Shown piece by piece: positions 25,101-31,185 of a stretch of 64,000 bases of DNA. A program made the position numbers and the translations under genes. This stretch comes from Dendrolimus kikuchii (taxonomy: Eukaryota > Arthropoda > Insecta > Lepidoptera > Lasiocampidae), in assembly GCA_019925095.2 (NCBI GenBank), contig CM034403.1:4903690-4967689 (forward strand), written 5' to 3'. Under the pieces are notes generated by a model. That model was not told the DNA's origin. It searched no databases and saw only the letters and a program-made list of their open reading frames with translations. How positions within the stretch are numbered: position 1 is the stretch's first letter; every line of letters starts with the position of its first letter.

Positions 25101-27811
25101 GCTAAATAAAAGTTTAACAATACTCGTTGACACTTGACACGTAGTTTTATTTTATACAAGTCGCGAAAACTTAAGAAAATATTAAATTATAATGATTTGT
25201 AAACACGCCTATGACACTTTGTCAATCGAAAAGGCTTTCACCAGTTCCACTTGAGTTTTTGAGCGTTTTGAGCTACAACAAGGGCGCCATTTGTTGACAA
25301 TCTGAAATGAAAAATGACGTCACGTTCCGTGTGATCAGTAGCGTTGCGTTTTGCGATTTTAAATATCCCGCGCATTTTTAACACTTTATATTAATAAAAA
25401 CATTGTAAATTAAATGAATTTAATATTTTCTTAAGTTTTCGCTACTTGTATACATAATAAAACTACGTTTTAACTATTAAGACCTGAACCCAGCAAAAAC
25501 TAACTGCCAGACCTCAAGACACTGTGAGCTCTTTCTGCGTGCAACGGAACACAAAACAACTTGACTGATAATTTCTTTTACTTTTCCTTCCACCCATTTT
25601 AATACTATATAAAATTGTTAGAGCTGGGGATGTTTGCTGAAGAGTTTCTTGCGCCGCTTCTTCTCTTCAAGCCATAACATGTTGCGAAGCGGTGGTAAAT
25701 TACATTAGGCTCCTATATTGTAAATAATAACCATAAACACAATTAAAACTAAATAATTTAAATGAACAAGTTGGCGGTAGGCTAAATAAAACTTTAACAA
25801 TACTCGTTGACACTTGACATCTTTGTCTTCCGTGATCACGGCCACTGAAAAGTGGCCGAAACGTCGGAAAAACAAAAATCAAATAAATTACCGCGCTCAA
25901 AACCGTTAAAACGCAGTTTTATTATTAAAGGAATTTAATTGAAAAAATAACGTTACTCATGTAATTCTACAGCAACAAGGACATCACATGTAGGGTTTCA
26001 CAGCTTCTCCACGATTGTAAACAATTAATTTACATACATACATACATAACTTCACGCCAGTTCCCTTGCAGGGTACGCACGAACAACAGAGCGCCATTCA
26101 GGCTTATTCTTACACACCTCACAATTAATTTATTTATAATAATACAAGATTGTAATGTATGTATATCTTGAGATATATTTCTTTGCAACTAGTATAGTAA
26201 TTCTTACAATAAACACATTAGCTAAATACATGTTTTGTGGCACAGGTACATGAGAAGAGAAAAAAAAAGGTTCGACGCTTAGCGTCGGTTCTGGGTTGCC
26301 AGTGTCGTTATGGCCTGGCGCCAACATCATATAAAAAAATTGCTCGTATTTTTATGTACATACATGTTCCCCATTCAGACCGCGCTGTCACAAAAAAAAC
26401 CCATGAAAATAAGGCTCTTTTGGATGACAATTTTTTTTTTTCAGGTTCTCAATAATGTCGGCTTAAGTAGAGATACATTTGAGGACACTACCACCAGTCA
26501 TCAAGTAAGTTTTAAAGATATTAAAATGTATTTAAATAATTTATATTTTAATGGAATGGAACTAAGAAACACACAAAAATATACAAACATAAACATGATG
26601 CATATATCATTAATATATTTTTGGCTCCGGCTCAGCGTTCTGGTGAGGTCTCCCGTTTTTCTTCTTCTTTTCTTTTTCTTCTTTTTAGATATTGTACACC
26701 AAAGTTTGTTCTTACTTACAGTAGGTAGTATAATTTCAATATTCAATATGTGGCAAATGGTGTTGGTATTGTATTAATTGAAACTACTTATGTATAAGAT
26801 TCATAATACTAAATTCTGCACAATACTTTTTTTTGTCCCAATAAAAAAAAAATGTATTTTGAATAAACTATTTAATATTTTTTTTATCCGTGCAGGAACG
26901 GAGAAAGAATACAATTTTCTGCGGCCGGGCCGTCTGTCGTAAAAGGCGACTTAACAACCCACAGCCAGGTGGTGGGGCATTTGCCCGACTGGATGGCTAC
27001 CACCCCTGGTCTAAAGTATGTCGCCATAACAACCTTGAGTTGTGTTCCGGCATTAGTGACCAGGTTCCAGTCTCCCTTAAGAGAGCTGCAGCGCATTTGT
27101 AGCACCTTTGGTGTTGCAAAGGTCCATAGGCGATGGTAACCGCTTGCGATCAAGTGGGCCGTCTGCCTGTCTGTTGATCTCCTGCAATAAAAAAAAATTA
27201 GGAACTAGCCTTAAATTATAAATAGTAAAAATGTTATTATTTATTATCAAAATAAATATTGTAATACTACAATATTTATTGGCACGCTGTCGTAAGGTGG
27301 ACCCTTACCTTACACAATAATATTGGTATTTTGCTTATAAAGTACTCAGGAAATATGCATTTGTTGACAGTGGTTTGCGATTTTACATTTCCTGACTATT
27401 TTTATCCGCAAAATTGCGAGATTTTACACAGTATAGGAATAAAGTTCACAAAAAACCCGTTAATATTATGATACAATTTCTTAACAGGAACCTAATAGCG
27501 GTATCAAACAGTATTTCTCCCCAAATCCTTGTAAGAAGAATAAAAATGATTACATTCCTGGTACAAATATCAGAAAAGACTCTGTCAATAACGCAAACCA
27601 GACAACAATGGGAAAAGAACAAATTCAAATAGGAAAGGAGCAATGTTCGATGGGAAAGGAACAAATTCAAATAGAAAAAGAGCAATGTTCAATAGGAACA
27701 GAACAAATTGAAATAGGAAATGAAAAATTTGATATGAACATTAGTGAAAAGGAAAAGTCTTTTTTGGATGATGATGACGATGATGAATTGTTGGCTAATA
27801 TAGATTTATGA
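6784..27811 (+). CDS. SMARCAL1: SMARCAL1/Marcal1 annealing helicase, 13 visible exons (gene-level entry)
   Basis: CDS join: 6784-7117, 9490-9605, 11147-11242, [exon missing], 12716-12821, 13613-13696, 14500-14680, 17607-17757, 19219-19383, 21366-21522, 22860-22991, 24358-24483, 26445-26504, 27488-27811. All junctions are GT-AG and phases agree, except from exon 3 to the next visible exon. Visible parts: N-terminal RPA-binding helix, one HARP domain, SNF2 motif II (DESH), III (LLSGTPA), IV (FLVFAHHK), V (TAANSGITL) and VI (QAESRAHRLGQ), then a long C-terminal tail. SMARCAL1 rewinds RPA-coated DNA and remodels stalled replication forks in the nucleus. Motif I (Walker A, GLGKT) is absent from this window. 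The visible coding length is 2032 nt, so a missing exon of 3n+2 nt is required. An assembly error, an exon I failed to see, or real decay are all possible. Confidence 0.92.
7434..7674 (+). mobile_element. RTE LINE 3' end, 5'-truncated
   Basis: Plus-strand copy encoding a GCRSRGRPRHTFHDQ-like tail with changes, then KNRRACMTRVM and the VCKNKPKWHSV-like end. It finishes with (ATGT)5. Confidence 0.8.
7811..9271. repeat. Inverted-repeat element in SMARCAL1 intron 1
   Basis: The end GAATTTTTCAAGTGG at 7811 returns inverted at 9257-9271. The match continues inward through TTCAGGACCAAAT and GAGGTCAATTTTxG blocks for about 120 bp with mismatches. A solo end of the same family lies at 31588-31700. 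No transposase is visible. Confidence 0.5.
8690..9045 (+). repeat. LINE-tail repeat (TTGCGAAGCGGTG family), uninterrupted copy
   Basis: It has a TTTCTTGCCGCTTCTTCTCC block, the ACATGTTGCGAAGTGGTGTA block and an AATAAA-type end with TTTTGAGTTTTGA. Related copies lie at 25615-25735, at 33335-33558 plus 36752-36860 (split), and at 37800-37890. I read it as the 3' UTR of a LINE. Confidence 0.55.
9490..9605 (+). CDS. SMARCAL1: SMARCAL1 exon 2: rest of the HARP domain
   Basis: The acceptor TTTCAG precedes it. The first two bases complete Asp, giving SYDAKSKLWNFSIDDYQELM, the conserved centre of the HARP domain. It ends with the donor AAA|GTAAGT, phase 0. Confidence 0.9.
9961..10255 (+). repeat. 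SINE-A copy, head eroded
   Basis: It begins at a degraded GCAGAAACGGAG and runs to CTGCTGAATAAAATAATTGCA. Several internal changes indicate an older copy. Confidence 0.8.
10829..10931 (+). mobile_element. RTE LINE 3' end, about 100 bp
   Basis: It encodes only the EVCKNKPKWRSVVRAYPARELA tail followed by (ATGT)n. Imperfect ATTATAAT-TAATTG duplications flank it. Confidence 0.75.
11147..11242 (+). CDS. SMARCAL1: SMARCAL1 exon 3: linker and Q-motif-like segment before motif I
   Basis: The acceptor is AATTAG. The exon encodes VLRDP...IEATLRHKLMPFQEEG, the conserved start of the SNF2 ATPase core just before Walker A. The donor GGA|GTAAGG leaves phase 0. The frame stays open past the donor to 11410, but that extension does not resemble a helicase. 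Confidence 0.85.
11509..11778 (+). repeat. SINE-A copy, 3'-truncated
   Basis: It begins at ATCTGTGCAGGAAAGGAG and stops at GGTAACAGTTCTCCC, losing the last roughly 50 bp of the family. Confidence 0.8.
11935..12550 (-). mobile_element. LINE 3' end, antisense, with (ATTC)n tail
   Basis: The minus strand (12509-12249) encodes the C-terminal end of a Jockey/CR1-like reverse transcriptase ORF (VRLWNALPVNIKLAKSLPIF). A 3' UTR and a (TTCA)n microsatellite at 11945-11962 follow. The UTR matches the sense copy at 17158-17335. Confidence 0.7.
12716..12821 (+). CDS. SMARCAL1: SMARCAL1 exon (after the missing exon): motif Ia/Ib region
   Basis: The acceptor is TTTTTTCAG. The first base completes an Arg-type codon, then ETWQNKIHELLPSVPLMNIVTL follows, matching the family's TW-x(8)-WLPS-x segment. 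It ends at the donor CAG|GTATAC, phase 0. Spliced straight to exon 3 it would read out of frame and stop after six codons. Confidence 0.85.
12840..12990 (-). mobile_element. RTE LINE 3' end with 12-bp target-site duplication
   Basis: Antisense (ATGT)n tail plus about 130 bp of the C-terminal coding end. ATTTTTCATTTA occurs at 12828-12839 and 12991-13002. Confidence 0.8.
13145..13585 (+). mobile_element. Helitron-like non-autonomous fragment
   Basis: It starts TCTATACTAATATTATAAAG and contains a GTTTGTTTGTTT run and a GGAACCGCTGGTCGAAAAATTC segment. It ends near TTTTTATATATATAGA, the layout common for lepidopteran Helitron-derived repeats. Confidence 0.5.
13613..13696 (+). CDS. SMARCAL1: SMARCAL1 exon: strand leading into motif II
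   Basis: Acceptor TTTCAG, donor ATA|GTGAGT, both phase 0. It encodes TEVVIVSYKITSMHTDLLKS and ends FGVVII, the strand directly before the DESH box. Confidence 0.88.
14227..14440 (-). mobile_element. Helitron-like end, antisense
   Basis: ACTAGCTGCGACCGCGGTTTC on + is the reverse of a Helitron-like 3' end (CTAGT). The sequence then follows the common GATATAGTGTGAATTATCC and GTTACTCTTTCACGC blocks in reverse. Confidence 0.5.
14500..14680 (+). CDS. SMARCAL1: SMARCAL1 exon: motif II (DESH) and motif III
   Basis: The exon opens exactly at the Walker B box, DESHYLKSHKAQC, and goes on to AVLLSGTPALSRPAELYTQL (motif III). Donor TACG|GTTTGT, phase 1. Base composition is strikingly GC-rich compared with all other exons of this gene. 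Confidence 0.92.
14737..15000. repeat. Foldback MITE with GGCCACT-GAAA-AGTGGCC hairpin
   Basis: Its two arms are inverted copies containing GAAGACAAAGATGT and AAGTGGCC, around a GTTGGCGGTAGGCT centre. Sister copies lie at 24896-25165 and 25740-25925. Confidence 0.65.
15227..16507 (+). mobile_element. mariner element (DD34D) with terminal inverted repeats
   Basis: Bounded by inverted repeats AGGTTGGGGAAAAAGTCTTT at the left end and the inverted TTTCCCCAACCT at the right. It contains a broken transposase. The right end abuts a SINE-A copy starting at 16511. Confidence 0.85.
15409..16435 (+). pseudogene. mariner transposase, disrupted
   Basis: Three frames are needed (15409-15846, 15843-16109, 16124-16339 and beyond). 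The parts show the N-terminal helix-turn-helix DNA-binding region, the first catalytic Asp in TGDEKWIMYD, the second in HHDNARPH and the third in PDLAPSD. I count 34 residues between the last two, the DD34D spacing of mariner. At least two frameshifts and a stop make it inactive. Confidence 0.85.
16511..16805 (+). repeat. SINE-A copy with internal deletion
   Basis: Head ATCCGTGCAGGAATGG, tail CTGAACTAATGCAATAGAAAAA. The GGCATTAGTGACCAGG block is missing, so GTTCCGG joins straight to AGTCTCC. Confidence 0.8.
16910..17152 (+). mobile_element. Helitron-like non-autonomous repeat
   Basis: Starts near TTATACTAATATATAAAGC, has GTTTGTTTGCTTGAACG and TTCTTTCAGTGTTAGACAG blocks, and ends GACGTCGCGGACACATCTAGT with the CTAGT terminus. 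Confidence 0.6.
17158..17335 (+). mobile_element. LINE 3' UTR with (ATTC)n tail, sense copy
   Basis: It shares AGATACTGATTC-GTAGTGAGA, AATCGCTAATAG and AACACAATAAAGCATATTC with the antisense copy at 11935-12070. It ends in (ATTC)5. Confidence 0.65.
17358..17540 (+). mobile_element. RTE LINE 3' end with 11-bp target-site duplication
   Basis: C-terminal coding tail and (ATGT)n. TAATAAGTATT is present at 17347-17357 and 17541-17551. Confidence 0.8.
17607..17757 (+). CDS. SMARCAL1: SMARCAL1 exon: inter-lobe segment
   Basis: Acceptor TGTTTAG. It encodes KRYCDGKQTTFGWDMSGQSN (family RYCD...GWD-x-SG-x-SNL), then FLIRRTKEQVL, the conserved RRxKxxVL of SNF2 proteins. Donor ACTAG|GTGAGC, phase 2. Confidence 0.92.
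17813..18150 (+). repeat. SINE-A copy with internal duplication
   Basis: It runs from CCGTGCAGGAACAGGG to CATGCAATAAAAAA. About 30 bp longer than the norm because of extra ACCTG-ACCACT sequence in the middle. Confidence 0.8.
18189..18516 (+). mobile_element. RTE LINE 3' end, long copy
   Basis: It encodes KVRKGMLR, then GHVERMHDERMTKQIY, GCRSRGRPRHTFHDQIDRVL and the VCKNKPEWRSVVRAYPAREL end, then one ATGT unit. This is the C-terminal region of an RTE-class reverse transcriptase polyprotein. Confidence 0.85.
18819..19068 (+). repeat. SINE-A copy, internally deleted
   Basis: ATCTGTGCAGGAACAGAG head and GTGCAATAAAAAA tail, but about 250 bp long because the GCGGCCGGGC and CATTAGTGACC regions are reduced. 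Confidence 0.75.
19219..19383 (+). CDS. SMARCAL1: SMARCAL1 exon: start of helicase C lobe
   Basis: Acceptor TTTTCAG. It encodes ETVLLDRSLLQFSKEDERG and ALITFFSESARAKIPAI, the family's helical segment ahead of motif IV. Donor ATCTG|GTGAGT, phase 2. Confidence 0.9.
19485..19945. repeat. Foldback MITE (GTGTGCTGGGACACA family), solo copy
   Basis: A left part ACTTCTATATAGATGAGAGG...AAAAAGCGTTACGGC leads into a near-perfect hairpin. AATGTGTGCTGGGACACA-TAGTAGAAGTGAA at 19713 returns inverted at 19900-19945, with arms near 100 bp. The same sequence forms both ends of the element at 57888-60123. Confidence 0.65.
20420..20662 (-). repeat. tRNA-like SINE (family T2), minus copy
   Basis: On the minus strand it has an A-box-like TGGTTGAGCGG and a perfect B box GGTTCGATTCC near its 5' end. 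A body follows that ends in the AAGCAAGTTACGCTTG-type region. A fragment of the same 3' region lies at 19408-19465. Confidence 0.7.
21058..21265 (+). repeat. tRNA-like SINE (family T2), plus copy
   Basis: TGGTTGAGTGGGCTAAG (A box) and GGTTCGTTTCC (degraded B box), then CATGGTAAATTTCGGAACGG and a tail matching the minus copy at 20420-20662. The pair is inverted about 0.4 kb apart. Confidence 0.7.
21366..21522 (+). CDS. SMARCAL1: SMARCAL1 exon: motif IV
   Basis: Acceptor TTTTCAG. It encodes CKYIRQLLQ, GKFLVFAHHKNVVDAICM (motif IV) and YICITGSTPSHSRA. Donor GCG|GTGAGA, phase 0. Confidence 0.92.
21540..22068 (-). repeat. SINE-A copy split by another retroposon
   Basis: The tail half (21540-21675) and the body (21959-22068) are in register on the minus strand. 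Between them lies a GC-rich roughly 280-bp insert that starts on + with a T10 run, i.e. a minus-strand poly(A) retroposon. Confidence 0.7.
21676..21958 (-). mobile_element. Poly(A)-tailed LINE 3' UTR fragment inside SINE-A
   Basis: GC-rich insert whose minus-strand 3' end is poly(A). Composition and phrases such as CCTGCCGAATCCCAAAAATG recall the R1-like 3' UTRs near 54200-55490. No coding part remains. Confidence 0.5.
22078..22230. repeat. Minisatellite built on CACACACGCATCGTGT
   Basis: About eight imperfect 14-18 bp units of GTGTCACACACACGCATC. A plain (CA)n lies nearby at 22552-22567. The open frame across it is an artefact of the repeat. Confidence 0.85.
22241..22537. repeat. MITE (CGTTCCA-TAGCTCACAA family)
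   Basis: The ends CGTTCCAGAAGGGACTCACAA and the inverted CTGTGAAATACTAAAGAAACG pair up. Inner GCGATTTTTCCCGTTCCACT and AACGGCAGACGGAGCATTTT are shared with the better-preserved copy at 31771-32020. Confidence 0.6.
22640..22830 (+). mobile_element. Jockey-like LINE 3' end
   Basis: It encodes an MGLFKKKVIKFLRG-type end and a QRVGNAP-like tail. It ends with GCAAACGTCCATAAGCG...GTGCCGTCTGCCTGTC, the same tail block that SINE-A carries. Confidence 0.6.
22860..22991 (+). CDS. SMARCAL1: SMARCAL1 exon: motif V
   Basis: Acceptor TTCTCAG. It encodes DLVDKFQYADSCRCAVLSI, TAANSGITLTAANLVLFAEL and ends HWNPG (motif V region). Donor GGG|GTATGC, phase 0. Confidence 0.93.
23335..23760 (+). mobile_element. 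Helitron-like repeat, two related halves
   Basis: ATTATAAATGCGAAAGTAAC is followed twice by a CTTTCACG-GAAAAACTA-GG-CCGATTT-GCTGAAA block (23370-23410 and 23474-23520). TTTCATCCCGG blocks follow near 23565 and 23722. Confidence 0.5.
24358..24483 (+). CDS. SMARCAL1: SMARCAL1 exon: motif VI
   Basis: Acceptor ATTATAG. It encodes ILTQAESRAHRLGQVGAVCV, the motif VI arginine-finger region, and EGTADDHIWPMLQGKLN. I place the donor at AAT|GTGAAG because it keeps phase 0 and restores the family's KLN-VLxxVGLS join. Confidence 0.9.
24780..24895 (+). mobile_element. LINE 3' UTR fragment
   Basis: GAGATCGCTTTAAGCGATAAGG-CCGCCTTTTGT and a final AACAATAAAGTGT. This hairpin-containing 3' end is of the Jockey/CR1 LINE kind and partly matches the UTRs at 11935 and 17158. 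Confidence 0.5.
24896..25165. repeat. Foldback MITE, second copy of the GGCCACT hairpin family
   Basis: CGTTTTAACG flank, GGCCACTTTTCAGTGGCC hairpin and the GTTGGCGGTAGGCT centre, as at 14737-15000. The right arm is shortened. Confidence 0.6.
25740..25925. repeat. Foldback MITE, right arm only, GGCCACT hairpin family
   Basis: It runs from GAACAAGTTGGCGGTAGGCT through CTTTGTCTTCCGTGATCACGG to AACCGTTAAAACGCAG. The left arm is missing. It follows a LINE-tail fragment (25615-25735). Confidence 0.6.
26033..26120 (-). mobile_element. RTE LINE 3' end with 12-bp target-site duplication
   Basis: 88 bp, antisense. ACAATTAATTTA is present at 26021-26032 and 26121-26132. Confidence 0.8.
26445..26504 (+). 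CDS. SMARCAL1: SMARCAL1 exon: end of the ATPase core
   Basis: Acceptor TTTTTTTCAG, donor CAA|GTAAGT. It encodes the 20 residues VLNNVGLSRDTFEDTTTSHQ, which match the family segment after the LINE-like KxKVL. Both ends are phase 0. Confidence 0.85.
26886..27192 (+). repeat. SINE-A copy, full length
   Basis: ATCCGTGCAGGAACGGAG to CCTGCAATAAAAAAAAA. One of the least altered copies in the window. Confidence 0.88.
27488..27811 (+). CDS. SMARCAL1: SMARCAL1 last exon: PIP-like motif, 14-residue repeats, acidic tail
   Basis: Acceptor TTAACAG. The 107 residues start EPNSGIKQYFSPNP, resembling a degenerate PCNA-interacting (PIP) box: N in place of Q, then I at +3 and YF at +6/+7. Three 42-bp repeats (27608-27733) follow, encoding MGKEQIQIGKEQCS-like units, then an acidic end with six Asp. 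The stop is TGA at 27809-27811. The tail is not conserved with vertebrate SMARCAL1 as far as I can tell, and its assignment rests on splice phase. Confidence 0.8.
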   Translation, partial: EPNSGIKQYFSPNPCKKNKNDYIPGTNIRKDSVNNANQTTMGKEQIQIGKEQCSMGKEQIQIEKEQCSIGTEQIEIGNEKFDMNISEKEKSFLDDDDDDELLANIDL

Positions 27812-27874
27812 TATATTTAGGATAAAAAGTGTATAAACAGTAATTATTTGTAATGAATGTGTTATATTTAATTT

Positions 27875-27880
27875 AATAAA
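27875..27880 (+). terminator. poly(A) signal of SMARCAL1
   Basis: AATAAA lies 64 bp after the stop codon, followed by an AT-rich stretch and TTTTTTTAAGG. Confidence 0.55.
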
Positions 27881-28028
27881 CTTATTATTAATTGGTTATA
27901 ATGTTTTTTAAGGTGCAATCTCTTATCCGTCTACCTGTCTTTGTATGTTATTTTTTTTTGTAAGCCACTGGATCTGTATGGAGAAAATTCATTGGAAATC
28001 TCCTTCATACATGTAACTAAGGCGCGGA

Positions 28029-28153
28029 TTCTATATCTTACTGACCGTTCGTATCCTTACTATCGATTTTAAGTTTGTCATAAACTCCATACAAGTAATG
28101 TCAAAATTCAACCGATGGTAAGGCAAGTGAATGAATAGTGAGATATAGGAACC
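28029..28153. repeat. Short MITE, GGTTCCTATATCTTAC family
   Basis: ATTCTATATCTTACTGACCG on the left and AGTGAGATATAGGAACC on the right, with the CAAGTAATGTCAAAATTCAACC block inside. Confidence 0.6.
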
Positions 28154-28274
28154 TTCCATAAGTGATGAAGATTATTTTTTTTATTTAAAGATCTACTTAA
28201 TACTAATACTAATAATAGGTTTAGAGTATATGTAGAATACTAAGTCTGGGTCACCTTAATAAGTCACAGGTTAT

Positions 28275-28292
28275 GGGGGGGGGGGGGGGGGA
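28275..28292. repeat. Homopolymer run of about 18 G
   Basis: An uninterrupted G tract in otherwise AT-rich sequence. Its exact length is uncertain in any assembly. Confidence 0.9.
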
Positions 28293-28624
28293 GAGGCTTA
28301 AAGTAAGTGACGTCACATTTCAAAATTAATAATTTTAATCTTAAAACGCGAAATTTTAACTATTAACGAATAACTTCTAAATATTTCCAACTCTATCTGT
28401 ATGAGAATAGTGTTTCAATTATTAAAAAAGTAATTTAAATGGAAATAAAACTAATTACGGAACTGCTGTTTTGATTAATAATTTCTTGATGTAAAATTGC
28501 AAAATATGTGATGTCGCACCAGGGGAGGGATCCTGTAGAAGGAAGGATGTCCCACGAATGTGACAGGGATCGGGGAGGGGTCAAAAAATCATATAATTCG
28601 TGTGACGTAATTTGTGGATCGTTG

Positions 28625-28930
28625 GACGAAGTCGTGGTAGCGTAATGGCTAGCGCACGCGTCCCACACTCAAAGGGCGCGGGTTCGATCCTGGCCGAAAC
28701 GCATGCACCACTTAGGCATTTTTCTGACCTAATGTGCATATTGTTACAATTATCACGTGCTGATAACGGTGAAGGAAAACATCGTGATGCAACCTGCACA
28801 TCGAGATAACCGATGTGTCAAACCTGCCAAGCCGCCTTGGACAAGCGTGGCGGGTATACTGTCCGTTCCCCTATACTGGGAGGCCCGAGCCCAGCAGTGG
28901 GACATTTATGGGCTGCTATTATATATTATA
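28625..28930 (+). repeat. tRNA-like SINE (family T1)
   Basis: A box TAGCGTAATGG and B box GGTTCGATCC are about 45 bp apart. The body includes GTGATGCAACCTGCACATCG and GCCCAGCAGTGGGACATT, and the tail is (TATTA)n. A second copy lies at 47132-47430. Confidence 0.8.
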
Positions 28931-28996
28931 ATATAATAATTTGTGGATGGGCCCCTATGCCGAAAGGCTTGCCACGTTACCTTACTGTACTGTACT

Positions 28997-29035
28997 GATC
29001 ACCAGGTAGACACCAGCTCTTTGATCACCCGGAGA
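28997..29035 (-). mobile_element. Fragment of a reverse-transcriptase C-terminal tail
   Basis: The minus strand reads SPGDQRAGVYL, matching the tail ORFs at 42317-42547 and 57034-57240. Confidence 0.4.
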
Positions 29036-29911
29036 ACTCATTTTGTAATCAAAATAAAACTATTAATTTATTTGCAATTATTTAATTTCGTGAATTGTTT
29101 TTCCGACATATACAACAGATTTCGGGTGAGGACCGAAAAAAATAGTAAAAAAAAACCATTCTAACATGTATATATACATGACCACAAATCACACGTTGAA
29201 TAAGACAAAGACATATCTCAAAATTTACGTTTTTTGGTAATCATAATGTTTTGGCCTATTACGATTTGTGTTTTGTTTGTTAATAAATTATAAATCAAAT
29301 TTATTTCAAGTGTTTGAATAGTTTTTAACTTTAGCTGAATGTGTAATTCAAGTAAAATAAATGAAGTTTATTCGTTGATAATTATTAAAAAATGATTAGA
29401 AAAAATAATCCCATTAATTCGTACTTGTTTCACTTTATGATTAAGCAAGAAAATAAATCCTTAGGAAGATTAGAATTAAATTGTACTAGTTGAAATACAC
29501 CAACGACCAAAGGATTGTTTTTAGTCAAAAAGGCGAAATGAGTCCGAATAAATTCACTTTAAAAATAAAACAATATGCGAAATCAATCTCACCTGTTATT
29601 AATAAAGCGATTTATTTCTCTTTTTAAAATAATTTGTTTGTTTTCACTTGTCGCAGTAGTTATTACAAAAAGGAGAGCAATTCTTTTTTCGCTAACCAAC
29701 TATCAAATTGCGCGGCAGTTGTTGCGAATTTATTCTTTATGGTAAGTTCTTACGTTTTATAATGTAATCTCCAAACTCATGATTTTTCAATTATTTCTTC
29801 ATTTTATTAAGCGTGCGAAATGTTTTCCTGTCTAATTCAGTTAGAATTAAAACTTGAATTTGAATTTCGAATAAGTATAATTTTTTCGGAGCTTGCTACA
29901 CAATGACATGA
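29036..29911. other. Intergenic, AT-rich, nothing recognised
   Basis: The only landmark is a TTTATT (AATAAA on minus) at 29803-29808, a plausible poly(A) signal for the Kazal gene above it. Confidence 0.4.
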
Positions 29912-30243
29912 TTAATTTTTATTATCTTTACATTCGCCATCGTGTTTTGCTGCTAGTGATGTGTCAGCATTCTTGGCACACTCGAAACGGCAGCTTGTGC
30001 TATACGTGACTCCATCATTCCCACAAACAGGTGAATAGAGGTTAGTATCAGGTTTTTTACAAGCGGGCACATCGACTACAGTAAGTTTGCTGTTTTCGGA
30101 ATGAGCGCAGTCAAACTCGCACATATTGGAGTATAACTTTCCATCAGAGCCGCATGTTGTTTGTAATATCCTGGTGCAGGGGCAAGACGTACGGGCGCGC
30201 ACCGGCGCAGTCAGGATGTGTATAACCACCAACAATACTGCAC
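29912..30243 (-). CDS. Small Kazal-type serine protease inhibitor, last exon (two domains, second degenerate)
   Basis: The exon starts after the acceptor TTCATAG at phase 1, so the initiator is on an upstream exon I did not find. It encodes the rest of a signal peptide (GAVLLVVIHILTA), then Kazal domain 1 with all six cysteines (SCPCTR...TTCGSDGKLYSNMCEFDC...PAC) and Arg at P1. Domain 2 (SPVCGNDGVTYSTSCRFEC...GEC) has only four: the two N-terminal cysteines and the P1 loop frame are replaced by Lys and Asp. The product would be secreted and inhibit trypsin-like proteases through domain 1. Strand, intron phase and signal-peptide layout match the six-domain gene at 48251-52562. No frame break is seen. 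Confidence 0.85.
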
Positions 30244-30269
30244 CTATGAACAAATTTAATATTAGTTAC

Positions 30270-30515
30270 CATGTCTATAATCTCTATAAATATTATAAAC
30301 GCGAAAGTTTGTAAGAATGGATGTATGTATGTATGTTTGTTACTCTTTCACGCAAAAACTACTAAATGGATTTTGATGGAACTTTCCAATAATATAGCTT
30401 ACACATCAGAATAAACACATAGGTTATAATCTATAAAGATATAGTGTGAATTATCCAAAATATAACGATTTTCCATCACCGAGCCGGTAAAACCGCGAGC
30501 ACAGCTAGTATGTTA
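30270..30515 (+). mobile_element. Helitron-like non-autonomous repeat
   Basis: AATATTATAAACGCGAAAGTT start, GTTACTCTTTCACGCAAAAAC and GATATAGTGTGAATTATCC blocks, and the end GCGAGCACAGCTAGTATG. It is close to the copy at 44170-44398. Confidence 0.6.
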
Positions 30516-31185
30516 TATATGGATCTTCTATCCGACACAGTTCGGGGAGTGTTCCTCGGAACTGCATATGGTATTTCCCCCCATTCCCGTTTTATCTTTC
30601 CTGTTGCGCACTTCCGAAGAATCGAATAATTGGACGGAGTATTTGCTTGACAAATACAATCTAGGGGTTTACAAGTCACGAGTGAATAGGTATGAATTAG
30701 GTAAGTGTCCTCTATCCTAGACAGCGTCATCATTTAGCATCAGATGAGGTAGCGGTCAAACGACAAACATAAAAAAATCCTAGTTATGCAAACAAAACAG
30801 GAACAATAATCGGCAGAAAAATACTAGTCTTGTACTTATTCGATTATCCAAGTGAGTGGTCTTTTCTAGTACAATTCGGACCCTGAACTAGTTCACCTTA
30901 ATAATACCTACTGTTCGGTCATTGCGACTACGAAGTTCTTTGTTAGCAATCAAATCATGGTTCCTAATAGTTCATCGTTTATGAGCTACTCAAGACTGTC
31001 GGATCGCTCACAGGCGTGTTGGGCGCTGAGCGAGTGAACTAATAGGCCAATTCATGTTTGGTGATATGAAACATTTCTGTTAGTACATTGTGGGAAACCA
31101 GTTCCTAATAGTACATCGTTTGTGAACTGATACTAAAACACACGCTAATTAAGTTGCGTGATAATTGTGACATTGCATAACTTTT
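30516..31185. other. Intergenic, nothing recognised
   Basis: There is no coding evidence on either strand. The missing first exon of the small Kazal gene could lie here or further right. I looked for a short ATG exon with a phase-1 donor and found no convincing one. Confidence 0.35.

Noticed and set aside
26310..26777. 155-codon open frame overlapping the short SMARCAL1 exon
   Set aside because: It reads through the exon in another frame and through a poly-T/poly-Phe stretch; the 60-nt exon with good splice sites explains the sequence.
28612..28809. Possible functional tRNA gene at the A/B boxes
   Set aside because: No cloverleaf can be drawn around the boxes and the sequence continues into a SINE body with a second copy at 47132.
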